DNA of 64,000 nucleotides from contig NZ_MVHE01000007.1 of the NCBI RefSeq assembly GCF_002086155.1, positions 114,843-178,842 on the forward strand. The letters run 5' to 3'. Positions 23,525 to 33,334 of the stretch are shown in pieces. Position 1 is the stretch's first letter; the number at the start of each line of letters is the position of its first letter. This stretch comes from Mycobacterium angelicum. Lineage in GTDB: Bacteria; Actinomycetota; Actinomycetes; Mycobacteriales; Mycobacteriaceae. The translations under genes and the position numbers were made by a program. The notes under the pieces are model-generated. The model did not search any database. It was not told where the DNA came from and saw only the letters and a list, made by a program, of their open reading frames with translations.

Positions 23525-25261
23525 ATGGCTGCCGTTTCCAGGGCCGGTTCTCATGCCGTCTCCAATGCCGTGCGTATCGCGAACTGCTCGGGCTTTTACG
23601 GCGACCGGCTGTCGGCCATGCGCGAGATGCTCACCGGCGGCGACGTTGACTACCTAACCGGCGACTACCTGGCCGAACTGACCATGCTCATCCTGGGCCG
23701 CGACCGGATGAAGAACCCGGACCGCGGCTACGCCAAGACGTTCTTGACCCAGCTGGAAGATTGCCTGGGGCTGGCCGTCGACCACGAAGTGCGGATCGTC
23801 GCCAACGCGGGGGGCCTCAACCCCGCCGGGCTGGCCGACGCGGTTCGCGCCCTGGCGCAACGGTTGGGCATCCCGGCCCGGGTGGCCCACGTCGAAGGCG
23901 ACGACCTGCAGCCCCGCGCGGCCGAACTCGGTCTCGGCTCGCCGCTCACCGCGAACGCATACCTGGGCGCATGGGGTATCGCCGACTGCCTTGGCGCCGG
24001 AGCCGACGTGGTGGTGACCGGCCGGGTCACCGACGCCTCGGTGATCGTCGGCTCCGCGGCCGCCCACTTCGGCTGGGGCCGCACCGACTACAACCAGCTC
24101 GCCGGTGCCGTCGTCGCCGGGCATGTCATCGAATGCGGCGTTCAGGCCACCGGCGGCAACTACGCGTTCTTCACCGAGGTCCCCGGCCACACCAGCCTTC
24201 TACACGCCGGCTTCCCCTTGGCCGAGGTCAACGGCGACGGCTCGGCGGTGATCACCAAGCACCCCGGAACCGGTGGCCTGGTCAGTGTCGACACCGTGAC
24301 CGCGCAACTGCTCTACGAGATCACCGGCGCCCGCTACGCCAACCCGGACGTAACCGCCCGGATGGACACCATTGAGCTGTCCTCCGATGGACCCGACCGG
24401 GTGCGGATCAGCGGGGTGGTGGGCGAACCGCCACCGCCCACGCTGAAGGTGTCGCTGAACAGCATCGGCGGCTTCCGTAACGCCATGACGTTCGTGCTGA
24501 CCGGCCTGGACATCGAGGCCAAGGCGGAATTGGTGCGCCGCCAACTGGAATCCAGCCTGACCGTCAAGCCCGCCGAACTCGAGTGGACCCTGGCCCGCAC
24601 CGACCACCCCGACGCGGACACCGAAGAGGCCGCCAGCGCATTGCTGCGCTGCGTGGTACGTGACCCCGACCCGGCCAATGTCGGTCGTCAATTCTCCTCG
24701 GCCGCAGTCGAATTGGCCCTAGCCAGCTATCCGGGCTTCACCGTCACCGCTCCGCCCGGCGAGGGGCAGGTGTACGGCGTGTTCACCCCCGGCTACGTCG
24801 ATGCCGCCCAGGTGCCGCACGTCGCAGTGCACCCCGACGGCACTCGGACCGAGATACCTTGCGCTACCGAGACTTTGGAGCTGGCCCCGGCGGACCCACC
24901 GGCGTTGCCGGACCCATTGCCCACCGGTCCGACCCGCCGGGCACCACTGGGCCTGATCGCCGGTGGCCGTAGCGGCGACAAGGGCGGGTCGGCCAACGTC
25001 GGGGTGTGGGTGCGCACCGACGAGCAGTGGCGCTGGCTGGCCAACACCCTGACCGTCGAGCTGCTCAAGGAACTGCTCCCGGAAGCCGCCGAATTAGAGG
25101 TCACCCGCCATGTGCTGCCCAATCTGCGGGCGGTGAACTTCGTGATCGAGGGGATCCTCGGTCAGGGCGTCGCATATCAGGCGCGATTCGATCCGCAGGC
25201 CAAGGGGCTGGGCGAATGGTTGCGCAGCCGACACGTCGACATTCCGGAGAGGCTTTTGTGA
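23525..25261 (+). CDS. AtuA-family (DUF1446) acyl-CoA catabolism protein (Rv0976c homologue)
   Basis: 578 residues. The N-terminal DUF1446/AtuA domain begins IANCSGFYGDRLSAMREML, with VDYLTGDYLAELTM, NAGGLNPAGL, TGRVTDASVIVG and HFGWGRTDYNQLAGAVVAGH. A C-terminal region contains GRSGDKGGSANVGVWVR, also typical of AtuA proteins. AtuA is required for growth on acyclic terpenes in Pseudomonas, but its reaction is not defined. First gene of an operon with fadE13, accD2 and accA2, overlapping the next start by GTGA. Confidence 0.88.
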   Translation: MAAVSRAGSHAVSNAVRIANCSGFYGDRLSAMREMLTGGDVDYLTGDYLAELTMLILGRDRMKNPDRGYAKTFLTQLEDCLGLAVDHEVRIVANAGGLNPAGLADAVRALAQRLGIPARVAHVEGDDLQPRAAELGLGSPLTANAYLGAWGIADCLGAGADVVVTGRVTDASVIVGSAAAHFGWGRTDYNQLAGAVVAGHVIECGVQATGGNYAFFTEVPGHTSLLHAGFPLAEVNGDGSAVITKHPGTGGLVSVDTVTAQLLYEITGARYANPDVTARMDTIELSSDGPDRVRISGVVGEPPPPTLKVSLNSIGGFRNAMTFVLTGLDIEAKAELVRRQLESSLTVKPAELEWTLARTDHPDADTEEAASALLRCVVRDPDPANVGRQFSSAAVELALASYPGFTVTAPPGEGQVYGVFTPGYVDAAQVPHVAVHPDGTRTEIPCATETLELAPADPPALPDPLPTGPTRRAPLGLIAGGRSGDKGGSANVGVWVRTDEQWRWLANTLTVELLKELLPEAAELEVTRHVLPNLRAVNFVIEGILGQGVAYQARFDPQAKGLGEWLRSRHVDIPERLL

Positions 25262-26406
25262 GCATTTGGAACACACCCGAGCGCGATCAGCTGCGAAAGA
25301 CAGTCCGCGCGTTCGCTGAGCGGGAGATCCTGCCCAACGTCGAGGAGTGGGAACGCACCGGCGACCTGCCGCGCGATTTGCACCGGCGCGCCGGGGCCAC
25401 CGGCCTGTTGGGCGCCGGTCTGCCCGAGTCGGCCGGCGGCGGTGGCGGCGACGGCGCCGACTCGGTGATCGTCTGCGAAGAAATGCACCAATCCGGTGCC
25501 CCGGGAGGCGTTTTCGCGTCGCTGTTCACCTGCGGCATCGCGGTTCCGCACATGATCGCATCCGGTGATCAACGGCAGATCGAAACGTTCGTGCGCCCGA
25601 CGCTGGCCGGCGAGAAGATTGGTGCGCTGGCCATCACCGAGCCCGGCGGCGGGTCAGACGTCGGGCATCTGCGCACCGCGGCCGTCGCCGACGGGGACGA
25701 GTACGTGATCAACGGCGCCAAGACCTACATCACCTCCGGGGTGCGCGCCGACTTCGTCGTCACCGCGGCACGCACGGGAGGCCCTGGGGCCGCGGGGGTT
25801 TCGCTGATTGTCGTCGAGAAGGGCACACCAGGATTCGAGGTAAGCCGCAAGCTGGACAAGATGGGCTGGCGGTCCTCGGACACCGCCGAGTTGTCCTACA
25901 CCGATGTACGAGTGCCGAAGGCCAATCTGGTCGGCGCAGAGAACAGCGGCTTCGCCCAGATCGCGCAGGCATTCGTCGCCGAGCGCATCGCCCTGGCCGC
26001 GCAGGCCTATTCGAGCGCCCAGCGCTGCCTGGACATTACCGCGCAGTGGTGCCGGGACCGGGAAACCTTTGGCCGCCCGCTAATTTCACGACAGTCGGTG
26101 CAGAACACGCTGGCCGACATGGCGCGCCGCATCGACGTCGCACGCGTCTACTCGCGCCATGTGGTGGAACGTCAACTCGCCGGTGAGACCGACCTCATCG
26201 CGGAGGTCTGTTTCGCCAAGAACACCGCCGTCAAGGCCGGCGAATGGGTGGCCCACCAAGCCGTTCAGCTGTTCGGCGGCATGGGCTACATGGCCGAATC
26301 CGAAATCGAGCGCCAATACCGCGACATGAGGATTCTCGGCATCGGCGGCGGAACCACCGAAATCCTTACCGCTTTGGCGGCCAAGCGTTTGGGGTATCAA
26401 TCGTGA
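25258..26406 (+). CDS. fadE13: Acyl-CoA dehydrogenase FadE13 (Rv0975c homologue)
   Basis: 382 residues from the GTG at 25258, which overlaps the previous stop as GTGA. The acyl-CoA dehydrogenase fold shows ALAITEPGGGSDVGHLRT (FAD-binding block), MGWRSSDTAELSYTDVRVP and the C-terminal QLFGGMGYMAESEIERQYRDMRI. The catalytic base is expected in the latter helix region. It likely oxidises a branched or prenyl-type acyl-CoA for the adjacent carboxylase. The longer frame from 25006 is a shadow of the upstream gene. Confidence 0.92.
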   Translation: MSIWNTPERDQLRKTVRAFAEREILPNVEEWERTGDLPRDLHRRAGATGLLGAGLPESAGGGGGDGADSVIVCEEMHQSGAPGGVFASLFTCGIAVPHMIASGDQRQIETFVRPTLAGEKIGALAITEPGGGSDVGHLRTAAVADGDEYVINGAKTYITSGVRADFVVTAARTGGPGAAGVSLIVVEKGTPGFEVSRKLDKMGWRSSDTAELSYTDVRVPKANLVGAENSGFAQIAQAFVAERIALAAQAYSSAQRCLDITAQWCRDRETFGRPLISRQSVQNTLADMARRIDVARVYSRHVVERQLAGETDLIAEVCFAKNTAVKAGEWVAHQAVQLFGGMGYMAESEIERQYRDMRILGIGGGTTEILTALAAKRLGYQS

Positions 26407-27998
26407 GCGTATTGCAGTCCACTCTCGATCCCAACGGGGCAACCTTCGTCGAGGCGGCATCCGCGGCAACCGGGAAGCTCGACGAAATCACCGCCGCACT
26501 CACCGAAGCACTCGAGGGCGGCGGGCCGAAGTACGTCGAACGCCACCACGCCCGCGGCAAACTCACCGCCCGCGAACGCATCGAACTGCTCGTCGACCCG
26601 GATTCGCCGTTCCTCGAACTGAGTCCGCTCGCGGCGTGGGGCAGCGCGTTCAAAGTCGGGGCCAGCACGGTCACCGGAATCGGCGCGGTGTGTGGCGTGG
26701 AGTGCATGATCGTCGCCAACGATCCCACCGTCAAGGGCGGCACCAGCAATCCCTGGACGCTGCGAAAGATACTGCGGGCCAACCAGATCGCGCTACAGAA
26801 CCGCCTTCCGGTGGTCTCGCTGGTGGAATCCGGCGGCGCCGATCTGCCCACCCAGAAGGAAATCTTCATCCCCGGCGGACAGATGTTCCGCGACCTGACC
26901 CGGCTTTCGGCAGCCGGGATCCCCACCATCGCGCTGGTCTTCGGCAACTCCACGGCCGGCGGCGCCTATGTGCCCGGCATGTCCGATCACGTAGTGATGA
27001 TCAAGGAACGCTCGAAGGTATTCCTGGCCGGTCCCCCACTGGTGAAGATGGCCACCGGCGAGGAGTCCGACGACGAGTCGCTGGGCGGCGCCGAAATGCA
27101 CGCCCGCATCTCCGGATTGGCCGACTACTTCGCACTCGACGAACTCGACGCGATCCGGATCGGCCGTCGCATCGTCGCCCGGCTGAACTGGGTCAAACAG
27201 GGGCCCGAACCCAAGCCGGTGACAGCGCCGCTGTTCGATACCGAAGAGCTGATCGGCATCGTGCCCGCCGACCTGCGCATCCCGTTCGACCCCCGCGAGG
27301 TGATCGCCCGAATCGTCGACGGCTCCGAATTCGACGAATTCAAGCCGTTGTACGGCTCGTCTCTGGTGACGGGATGGGCCCAGTTGCACGGCTACCCGCT
27401 GGGCATCCTGGCCAATGCGCGCGGCGTGCTGTTCAGTGAGGAGTCGCAGAAGGCCACGCAGTTCATCCAGCTGGCCAACCGCTCCAACACGCCACTGTTG
27501 TTCTTGCACAACACCACCGGCTACATGGTGGGCAAGGACTACGAAGAGGGCGGCATGATCAAGCACGGCTCGATGATGATCAATGCCGTATCCAATTCGA
27601 CCGTCCCGCATATCTCGCTGCTGATCGGCGCCTCCTACGGCGCCGGCCACTACGGCATGTGCGGACGCGCCTACGACCCGCGGTTCCTGTTCGCCTGGCC
27701 CAGCGCCAAATCGGCGGTGATGGGCGGCGCCCAGCTCTCCGGCGTGCTGTCCATCGTGGCGCGAGCGGCCGCCGAGGCCCGCGGGCAGCAGGTCGACGAC
27801 GCCGCCGATGCTGCCATGCGCGCCGCCGTCGAAGGACAGATCGAAGCCGAGTCGCTGCCGTTGGTCCTGTCCGGGATGCTCTACGACGACGGGGTGATCG
27901 ACCCGCGCGACACCCGCACCGTGCTGGGAATGTGTCTGTCCGCCATAGCCAATGGCCCGATCAAGGGGACGTCGAACTTCGGCGTCTTCAGAATGTGA
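26403..27998 (+). CDS. accD2: Acyl-CoA carboxylase carboxyltransferase (beta) subunit AccD2 (Rv0974c homologue)
   Basis: 531 residues from a GTG at 26403 overlapping the fadE13 stop. Two crotonase-like carboxyltransferase halves are present: ERHHARGKLTARERIELLVDPDSPFLEL, then FGNSTAGGAYVPGMSDHVVM (oxyanion glycines). The C-terminal half shows FLHNTTGYMVGKDYE and GASYGAGHYGMCGRAYDPRF, then AWPSAKSAVMGG. It resembles methylcrotonyl/geranyl-CoA carboxylase beta subunits more than propionyl-CoA ones. It would transfer CO2 from biotin on AccA2 to an unsaturated acyl-CoA. Confidence 0.92.
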   Translation: MSVLQSTLDPNGATFVEAASAATGKLDEITAALTEALEGGGPKYVERHHARGKLTARERIELLVDPDSPFLELSPLAAWGSAFKVGASTVTGIGAVCGVECMIVANDPTVKGGTSNPWTLRKILRANQIALQNRLPVVSLVESGGADLPTQKEIFIPGGQMFRDLTRLSAAGIPTIALVFGNSTAGGAYVPGMSDHVVMIKERSKVFLAGPPLVKMATGEESDDESLGGAEMHARISGLADYFALDELDAIRIGRRIVARLNWVKQGPEPKPVTAPLFDTEELIGIVPADLRIPFDPREVIARIVDGSEFDEFKPLYGSSLVTGWAQLHGYPLGILANARGVLFSEESQKATQFIQLANRSNTPLLFLHNTTGYMVGKDYEEGGMIKHGSMMINAVSNSTVPHISLLIGASYGAGHYGMCGRAYDPRFLFAWPSAKSAVMGGAQLSGVLSIVARAAAEARGQQVDDAADAAMRAAVEGQIEAESLPLVLSGMLYDDGVIDPRDTRTVLGMCLSAIANGPIKGTSNFGVFRM

Positions 27999-28002
27999 TC
28001 CC

Positions 28003-29970
28003 ATGATTACTCGAGTGCTGGTCGCCAACCGCGGCGAGATCGCCCGGCGAGTGTTCGCCACCTGCCGTCGGCTGGGTCTGGGCACCGTCGCGGTCTACAC
28101 CGATCCCGACGCCGGCGCACCACACGTCGCCGAGGCGGACGCCCGGGTGCACCTGGCGCAGACCAACGATTATCTGAATGCCGAGGCCCTTATTGCGGCC
28201 GCCCGCGCCGCCGGCGCCGACGCCGTTCACCCGGGGTATGGATTCCTATCGGAGAACGCCGAATTCGCGGCGGCAGTGCAGGACGCCGGCCTGGTCTGGG
28301 TGGGACCGCCGGTCGACGCGGTGCGGGCGATGGGCTCCAAGATCGAGTCCAAAAAGCTGATGTCGGCCGCCGGGGTGCCGGTGCTCGACGAACTCGACCC
28401 CGACACGGTTACCGAGGCTCAGTTGCCGGTGCTGGTGAAGGCGTCCGCCGGCGGCGGCGGCCGCGGCATGCGGGTGGTTCGCGAATTGTCCGCGCTGCCA
28501 GGCGAAGTCGCGGCCGCCCAGCGCGAAGCGCAGTCCGCATTCGGCGACCCGACGGTGTTCTGCGAACGTTACCTGCCCACCGGGCACCACATCGAGGTTC
28601 AGGTCATGGCCGACACTCACGGCACCGTGTGGCCGGTCGGTGAACGCGAGTGCTCGATTCAGCGCCGCCATCAGAAGATCATCGAAGAGGCCCCGTCGCC
28701 GTTGGTCGAGCGAACACCGGGCATGCGCGCCAAGCTGTTCGACGCCGCCCGGCTGGCCGCCGAGGCAATCGGTTATACCGGCGCAGGTACGGTGGAATTC
28801 CTTGCCGATGATGACGGTGAGTTCTACTTCCTGGAGATGAACACCCGGCTGCAGGTCGAGCATCCGGTTACCGAGGAGACCACCGGCCTGGATCTCGTCG
28901 AGCTGCAGCTGATGGTTGCCGACGGCGGCCGACTCGATGCCGAACCACCTGCCGCCCAGGGACATTCGATCGAGGCCCGGCTTTATGCCGAGGACCCGGC
29001 CCGCGGATGGCAACCGCAGGCGGGCCTGATGCATACCATCGCGCTGCCCGCCGTGCGCTCGGAGTTCGGCTCGCTGGGCAACCGGACCGGCATTCGGCTG
29101 GATTCCGGGATCGTCGACGGCTGCACGGTTTCGATCTATTACGATCCGATGCTGGCCAAGGTCATCTCTTACGCTCCGACGCGCCGGCAATCGGCCTTGG
29201 TGCTCGCCGACGCACTGGCCCGCGCTAAGCTGCACGGCCTGCGCACCAACCGTGAGCTGCTGGTTAATGTGCTGCGCCATCCCGCTTTTCTCGACGGCGC
29301 CACCGACACGGCGTTCTTCGACAGGCACGGCCTGGCGGAGTTGTCGGCGCCGCTCGCGGATTCAGCGGCGACCCGGCTGTCGGCGATCGCGGCCGCGCTG
29401 GCCGACGCCGCGCACAATCGCGCGACGGCCGGGGTGTTCACCCCGGTTCCCAGTGGCTGGCGCAACCTGGCGTCGGGCTTCCAGGTCAAGACATACCGCG
29501 ACGACGGTGACGCCGAACAGCGCATCGAATACCGGTTCACCAGAACCGGATTGGCGCTGCCCAACGACCCGACGGTACAACTGGTTTCGGCCACACCGGA
29601 CCAGGTGGTACTCGCCGACGGCGGAGTGGCCCACAGCTTCGGGGTGGCCCGCTACGGCGTTGACGTCTACATCGACTCGGCGCCGGGACCGGTTCACCTG
29701 GTCGCGCTACCGCGCTTCCCCGAGCCTGGCTCTGCCGTCGAACAGGGCTCACTGGTGGCTCCCATGCCGGGCAACGTCGTCCGGATCGGCGCCGCGGTCG
29801 GCGACACCGTCAGTTCCGGTCAGCCGCTGATCTGGCTGGAGGCGATGAAGATGGAACACACCATCGCCGCGCCGGCCGACGGAGTCCTCGCCGAACTCAA
29901 CGTGCAAACGGGCCAGCAAGTCGAAGTCGGAGCTGTGCTCGCGCGAGTGGAAGCGGGTCACGACGATTAA
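28003..29970 (+). CDS. accA2: Biotin-carrying acyl-CoA carboxylase alpha subunit AccA2 (Rv0973c homologue)
   Basis: 655 residues from the ATG at 28003, four bases after the accD2 stop. The biotin carboxylase domain begins TRVLVANRGEIARRVF, with the ATP-grasp glycine loop KASAGGGGRGMRVV, the ERECSIQRRHQK segment and EMNTRLQVEHPVTE. A middle domain and the C-terminal biotinyl domain follow, with biotin-attachment Lys in LEAMKMEH (about residue 620). Forms the carboxylase with AccD2. Confidence 0.95.
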   Translation: MITRVLVANRGEIARRVFATCRRLGLGTVAVYTDPDAGAPHVAEADARVHLAQTNDYLNAEALIAAARAAGADAVHPGYGFLSENAEFAAAVQDAGLVWVGPPVDAVRAMGSKIESKKLMSAAGVPVLDELDPDTVTEAQLPVLVKASAGGGGRGMRVVRELSALPGEVAAAQREAQSAFGDPTVFCERYLPTGHHIEVQVMADTHGTVWPVGERECSIQRRHQKIIEEAPSPLVERTPGMRAKLFDAARLAAEAIGYTGAGTVEFLADDDGEFYFLEMNTRLQVEHPVTEETTGLDLVELQLMVADGGRLDAEPPAAQGHSIEARLYAEDPARGWQPQAGLMHTIALPAVRSEFGSLGNRTGIRLDSGIVDGCTVSIYYDPMLAKVISYAPTRRQSALVLADALARAKLHGLRTNRELLVNVLRHPAFLDGATDTAFFDRHGLAELSAPLADSAATRLSAIAAALADAAHNRATAGVFTPVPSGWRNLASGFQVKTYRDDGDAEQRIEYRFTRTGLALPNDPTVQLVSATPDQVVLADGGVAHSFGVARYGVDVYIDSAPGPVHLVALPRFPEPGSAVEQGSLVAPMPGNVVRIGAAVGDTVSSGQPLIWLEAMKMEHTIAAPADGVLAELNVQTGQQVEVGAVLARVEAGHDD

Positions 29971-30029
29971 GACTCAGCGCGAGTGGACGCGCCTGATTCA
30001 AAAGCGCTCGATTCAAAAGGAGATTCGCA

Positions 30030-31196
30030 ATGACTGACACCAGCTTCATCGAGAGCGAGGAACGCCAGGCGCTGCGCAAATCGGTGGCGGCGTGGGTGTC
30101 CAACTACGGCGCCGAGTACTACCTGGCCAAAGCACGCAATCACGAGCACACGAGCGAATTGTGGGCTGAGGCAGGTAAACTCGGCTTCCTCGGCGTCAAC
30201 CTCCCCGAGGAATACGGCGGCGGCGGCGCCGGAATGTACGAGCTGTCCCTGGTCATGGAGGAGATGGCGGCAGGCGGCAGCGCGCTGCTGCTGATGGTGG
30301 TGTCACCCGCCATCAACGGGACCATCATCAGCAAGTTCGGCACCGAGGAACAAAAGAAGCGCTGGGTTCCCGGCATTGCCGACGGCTCCCTGACGATGGC
30401 ATTCGCCATCACCGAGCCGGACGCCGGGTCCAACTCGCACAAGATCATCACCACCGCCCGGCGCGACGGCAGCGACTGGATCCTCAGGGGCCAAAAGGTC
30501 TTCATCTCCGGCGTCGACCAGGCACAAGCGGTATTGGTGGTGGGTCGCACCGAGGAAGCCAAGACCGGCAAGCTGCGTCCCGCGCTCTTCGTAGTACCCA
30601 CCGACACACCCGGATTCACCTATACCCCAATCGAAATGGAGCTGATCAGCCCCGAGCGCCAATTCCAGGTCTTCATCGACGACATCCGGTTGCCGGCCGA
30701 TGCGCTCGTCGGCGCCGAGGACGCTGCGATCGCCCAGCTTTTCGCGGGTTTGAACCCCGAGCGGATCATGGGTGCGGCCAGTGCGGTGGGCATGGGACGC
30801 TACGCGCTCAACAGGGCCGTCGACTATGTCAAGACGCGCAAGGTCTGGTCCACTCCGATCGGTGCGCACCAGGGGCTGTCACACCCGTTGGCGCAGTGCC
30901 ACATCGAGGTCGAACTCGCCAAGCTGATGATGCAGAAGGCGGCCACGCTCTACGACCACGGCGACGACGGCGGCGCCGCCGAGGCGGCCAACATGGCCAA
31001 ATACGCTGCGGCCGAGGCATCTAACCGCGCGGTCGACCAGGCCGTGCAGTCGATGGGCGGCAATGGGCTAAGCAAGGAGTACGGTGTGGCCGCCATGATG
31101 ACCTCGGCCCGGTTAGCCCGGATCGCACCGATCAGCCGCGAGATGGTGCTCAACTTCGTCGCGCAGACGTCGCTGGGCCTGCCCCGCTCGTACTGA
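30030..31196 (+). CDS. fadE12: Acyl-CoA dehydrogenase FadE12 (Rv0972c homologue)
   Basis: 388 residues. The ATG at 30030 follows AAAAGGAG. The family blocks MAFAITEPDAGSNSHKI, the FAD-contact INGAKVF-like RGQKVFISG, and C-terminal VQSMGGNGLSKEYGVAAMMTSARLARI are present. A short 59-base gap after accA2 holds a GATTCAAAAG direct repeat but no terminator, so read-through is likely. Its substrate is unknown; it would act on a different intermediate from FadE13. Confidence 0.92.
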   Translation: MTDTSFIESEERQALRKSVAAWVSNYGAEYYLAKARNHEHTSELWAEAGKLGFLGVNLPEEYGGGGAGMYELSLVMEEMAAGGSALLLMVVSPAINGTIISKFGTEEQKKRWVPGIADGSLTMAFAITEPDAGSNSHKIITTARRDGSDWILRGQKVFISGVDQAQAVLVVGRTEEAKTGKLRPALFVVPTDTPGFTYTPIEMELISPERQFQVFIDDIRLPADALVGAEDAAIAQLFAGLNPERIMGAASAVGMGRYALNRAVDYVKTRKVWSTPIGAHQGLSHPLAQCHIEVELAKLMMQKAATLYDHGDDGGAAEAANMAKYAAAEASNRAVDQAVQSMGGNGLSKEYGVAAMMTSARLARIAPISREMVLNFVAQTSLGLPRSY

Positions 31197-31206
31197 AGCT
31201 CGGCTG

Positions 31207-31995
31207 ATGGAAACACTCGTCGAATACACCGGTCCCGCCGAAGCGACGGGCCCGGTGGCGCGCCTCACGCTGAACTCACCACACAATCGCAACGCCCTGT
31301 CCACCACGCTGGTTGTCCAGCTGCGTGATGGATTGCGCGACGCCGCAGCCGATCCCGGGGTGCGGGCGGTGGTGCTCGGACATACCGGCGGCACGTTCTG
31401 CGCGGGCGCGGACCTGAGTGAGGCGGGCGGTGGCGACCCCTACGACATGGCCGTAGCGCGGGCGCAGGAGATGACGGCGCTCTTGCGCGCCATGGTCGAG
31501 TCACCGTTACCGATCATCGGCGCGATCAACGGGCACGTGCGGGCCGGCGGGTTCGGCTTGGTCGGCGCGTGTGACCTGGTGGTGGCCGGCCCACGCAGCA
31601 CCTTCGCACTGACCGAGGCGCGCATTGGCGTTGCCCCGGCAATTATTTCGCTCACCTTGCTACCGAAGCTGTCCCCCCGGGCAGCGGCCCGCTACTACCT
31701 GACCGGCGAAACCTTCGGAGCCGCCGAAGCGGCCGATATCGGACTGGTGACGATCGCGGCAGACGACGTCGACACCGCGGTGGCCGCCGTTATTGCTGAG
31801 GTAGGCCGCGGTTCACCACAGGGCCTGGCCGCCTCGAAAGCGCTGACCACCGCGGCGGTGCTGGACGGCTTCGACCGCAACGCCGAACGCCTCACCGAGG
31901 AATCGGCCCGACTGTTCGTATCCGACGAAGCACGCGAAGGCATGCTCGCCTTCTTGCAGAAACGCCCGCCCAGCTGGGCTGCACCCAGCGGCTAA
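31207..31995 (+). CDS. echA7: Enoyl-CoA hydratase/isomerase EchA7 (Rv0971c homologue)
   Basis: 262 residues of the crotonase fold. The oxyanion blocks HTGGTFCAGADLSEA and GAINGHVRAGGFGLVGACDLVVAG are clear, followed by FALTEARIGVAPAIIS. The catalytic Glu region is consistent with hydratases such as the AtuE/LiuC kind. Last gene of the catabolic operon, 10 bases after fadE12; its stop overlaps the stop of the convergent MFS gene. Confidence 0.92.
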   Translation: METLVEYTGPAEATGPVARLTLNSPHNRNALSTTLVVQLRDGLRDAAADPGVRAVVLGHTGGTFCAGADLSEAGGGDPYDMAVARAQEMTALLRAMVESPLPIIGAINGHVRAGGFGLVGACDLVVAGPRSTFALTEARIGVAPAIISLTLLPKLSPRAAARYYLTGETFGAAEAADIGLVTIAADDVDTAVAAVIAEVGRGSPQGLAASKALTTAAVLDGFDRNAERLTEESARLFVSDEAREGMLAFLQKRPPSWAAPSG

Positions 31996-33293
31996 ACCCG
32001 TTCAATCTGCCTGGGCACCAACCTGATCCAGATGATCGCGATCGAGCCGACGAGCACTCCGACGCCCGCCGCAAAGAGCGAGGACCGCTGTCCGACGCTG
32101 TCTGCCAGCCGGCCGAAAATCAATGAGCCCAATGCCATTGAGCCCCACAACACGAGCACGTAAACGCCCATGACCCTGCCCTTGATCCACGCGGGTACCG
32201 CCGACTGAGTGGCTATGTTGAAGTTGGTCGGGATCATCACCCAGGCGAAGCCGGCGAAGAACATCGCGATGCAGCCGACGTAAACAGACGTCATTTCCGC
32301 GACGCCGAGGATCGCGAAGCCGCACACGATAGTGCCGATTACCACGACTCGTTCCACACCAAAACGGCGCATCAGCCCTTGCATGCGGTACACACCGACC
32401 AGCGCGCCGACGCCGAACGACACCATCAGATAGGAAGCCCCGGCCTCGCCCATGAGGGCAGGAGTTTGTTTGCAGATGACCGCGCACGTGGTGGGCAGGA
32501 TTCCCGCACACACCATGAACAAGAAGATCCGGGCGTTGATCTGCAGCAATCGCGGCGAAGTGAATGCGTAGTGCACCCCTTTCCAGGCCGACGCGAGCAC
32601 CGACTCGGCGGGCGCGGCCGAGTCGCGCGGGGCCGGCTTCCATTTGGTCAGCACGACGACCACGCCGACCAACGAGAGAGCAGTCGCGAGAAATGCCAAA
32701 CCCTTTCCGACGTAGTACGGCTCGCGCCCCGCGACGGCGACGATGACGAGTCCGCCGATCGCCGGTCCCATTACCCGGGCGACGTTCATGTTGACGCTGT
32801 TGAGCGCCATCGCGGATTTGAGTTCGCTCGGATCGACCAGCCCGGGCAGCACGGCCAGCAGCGTCGGATTCATCATCGCGTAGCCGGCACCGATGACGAA
32901 TAGAAACGCCAACAACATCCACGGCGTCATCATGTTCGCGATGGTGAGCACACCCAACGCCGCGGCGGCCAGCATCATCCACACGTGGGTCACGATCAGC
33001 AGCTTGCGGCGGTCGACGCGGTCGGCAAGCGCGCCGGCGAACAACACCAACAGCGGGATCGGCAGGGTCGAAGCCGCGAACGCATACTGCTTCATGCCTT
33101 CCAAGAGGTGGAAAGGCTGGTGGAAATCCTCCATCAGCAATGGCGCCGCGTAGTTCCGGATCTCGAATCCGGTGTAGGACAACGCCGAAGCGGTCCACAG
33201 TGCGCGAAACACCGGATGTGCAAGCGGGCTCCAATCCGAGGTTGGCGCGGGGGCCGGTTCAGCCGCGACATCCGATTCCTGACATCGTTCCAT
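31992..33293 (-). CDS. Major facilitator superfamily exporter (EntS-like)
   Basis: 433 residues with about 12 membrane helices. The loop after helix 2 reads GALADRVDRRKLLIV, the MFS motif A, and FGRLADSVGQR is the second-half counterpart. Similarity in style to the MFS_3 / enterobactin exporter group suggests efflux of a small molecule. It lies 41 bases downstream of the flavin halogenase-like gene on the same strand, so the three genes 35922 to 31992 look like one unit of two enzymes plus an exporter. Convergent with echA7. Confidence 0.82.
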   Translation of the reverse strand: MERCQESDVAAEPAPAPTSDWSPLAHPVFRALWTASALSYTGFEIRNYAAPLLMEDFHQPFHLLEGMKQYAFAASTLPIPLLVLFAGALADRVDRRKLLIVTHVWMMLAAAALGVLTIANMMTPWMLLAFLFVIGAGYAMMNPTLLAVLPGLVDPSELKSAMALNSVNMNVARVMGPAIGGLVIVAVAGREPYYVGKGLAFLATALSLVGVVVVLTKWKPAPRDSAAPAESVLASAWKGVHYAFTSPRLLQINARIFLFMVCAGILPTTCAVICKQTPALMGEAGASYLMVSFGVGALVGVYRMQGLMRRFGVERVVVIGTIVCGFAILGVAEMTSVYVGCIAMFFAGFAWVMIPTNFNIATQSAVPAWIKGRVMGVYVLVLWGSMALGSLIFGRLADSVGQRSSLFAAGVGVLVGSIAIIWIRLVPRQIERV

Positions 33294-33334
33294 CCAGTGC
33301 TCCTAGGGGTTATCTCGCAACCGATGTTGCGGTT

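Noticed and set aside
25006..25257. Longer FadE13 starting at 25006
   Set aside because: The extra 84 residues are read out of frame through the AtuA-like gene; the GTG at 25258 with GTGA overlap fits family length.
26793..28085. 430-residue minus-strand frame across accD2
   Set aside because: Antisense to a clear carboxyltransferase, His/Gly/Arg-rich with no domain. It is a shadow frame.
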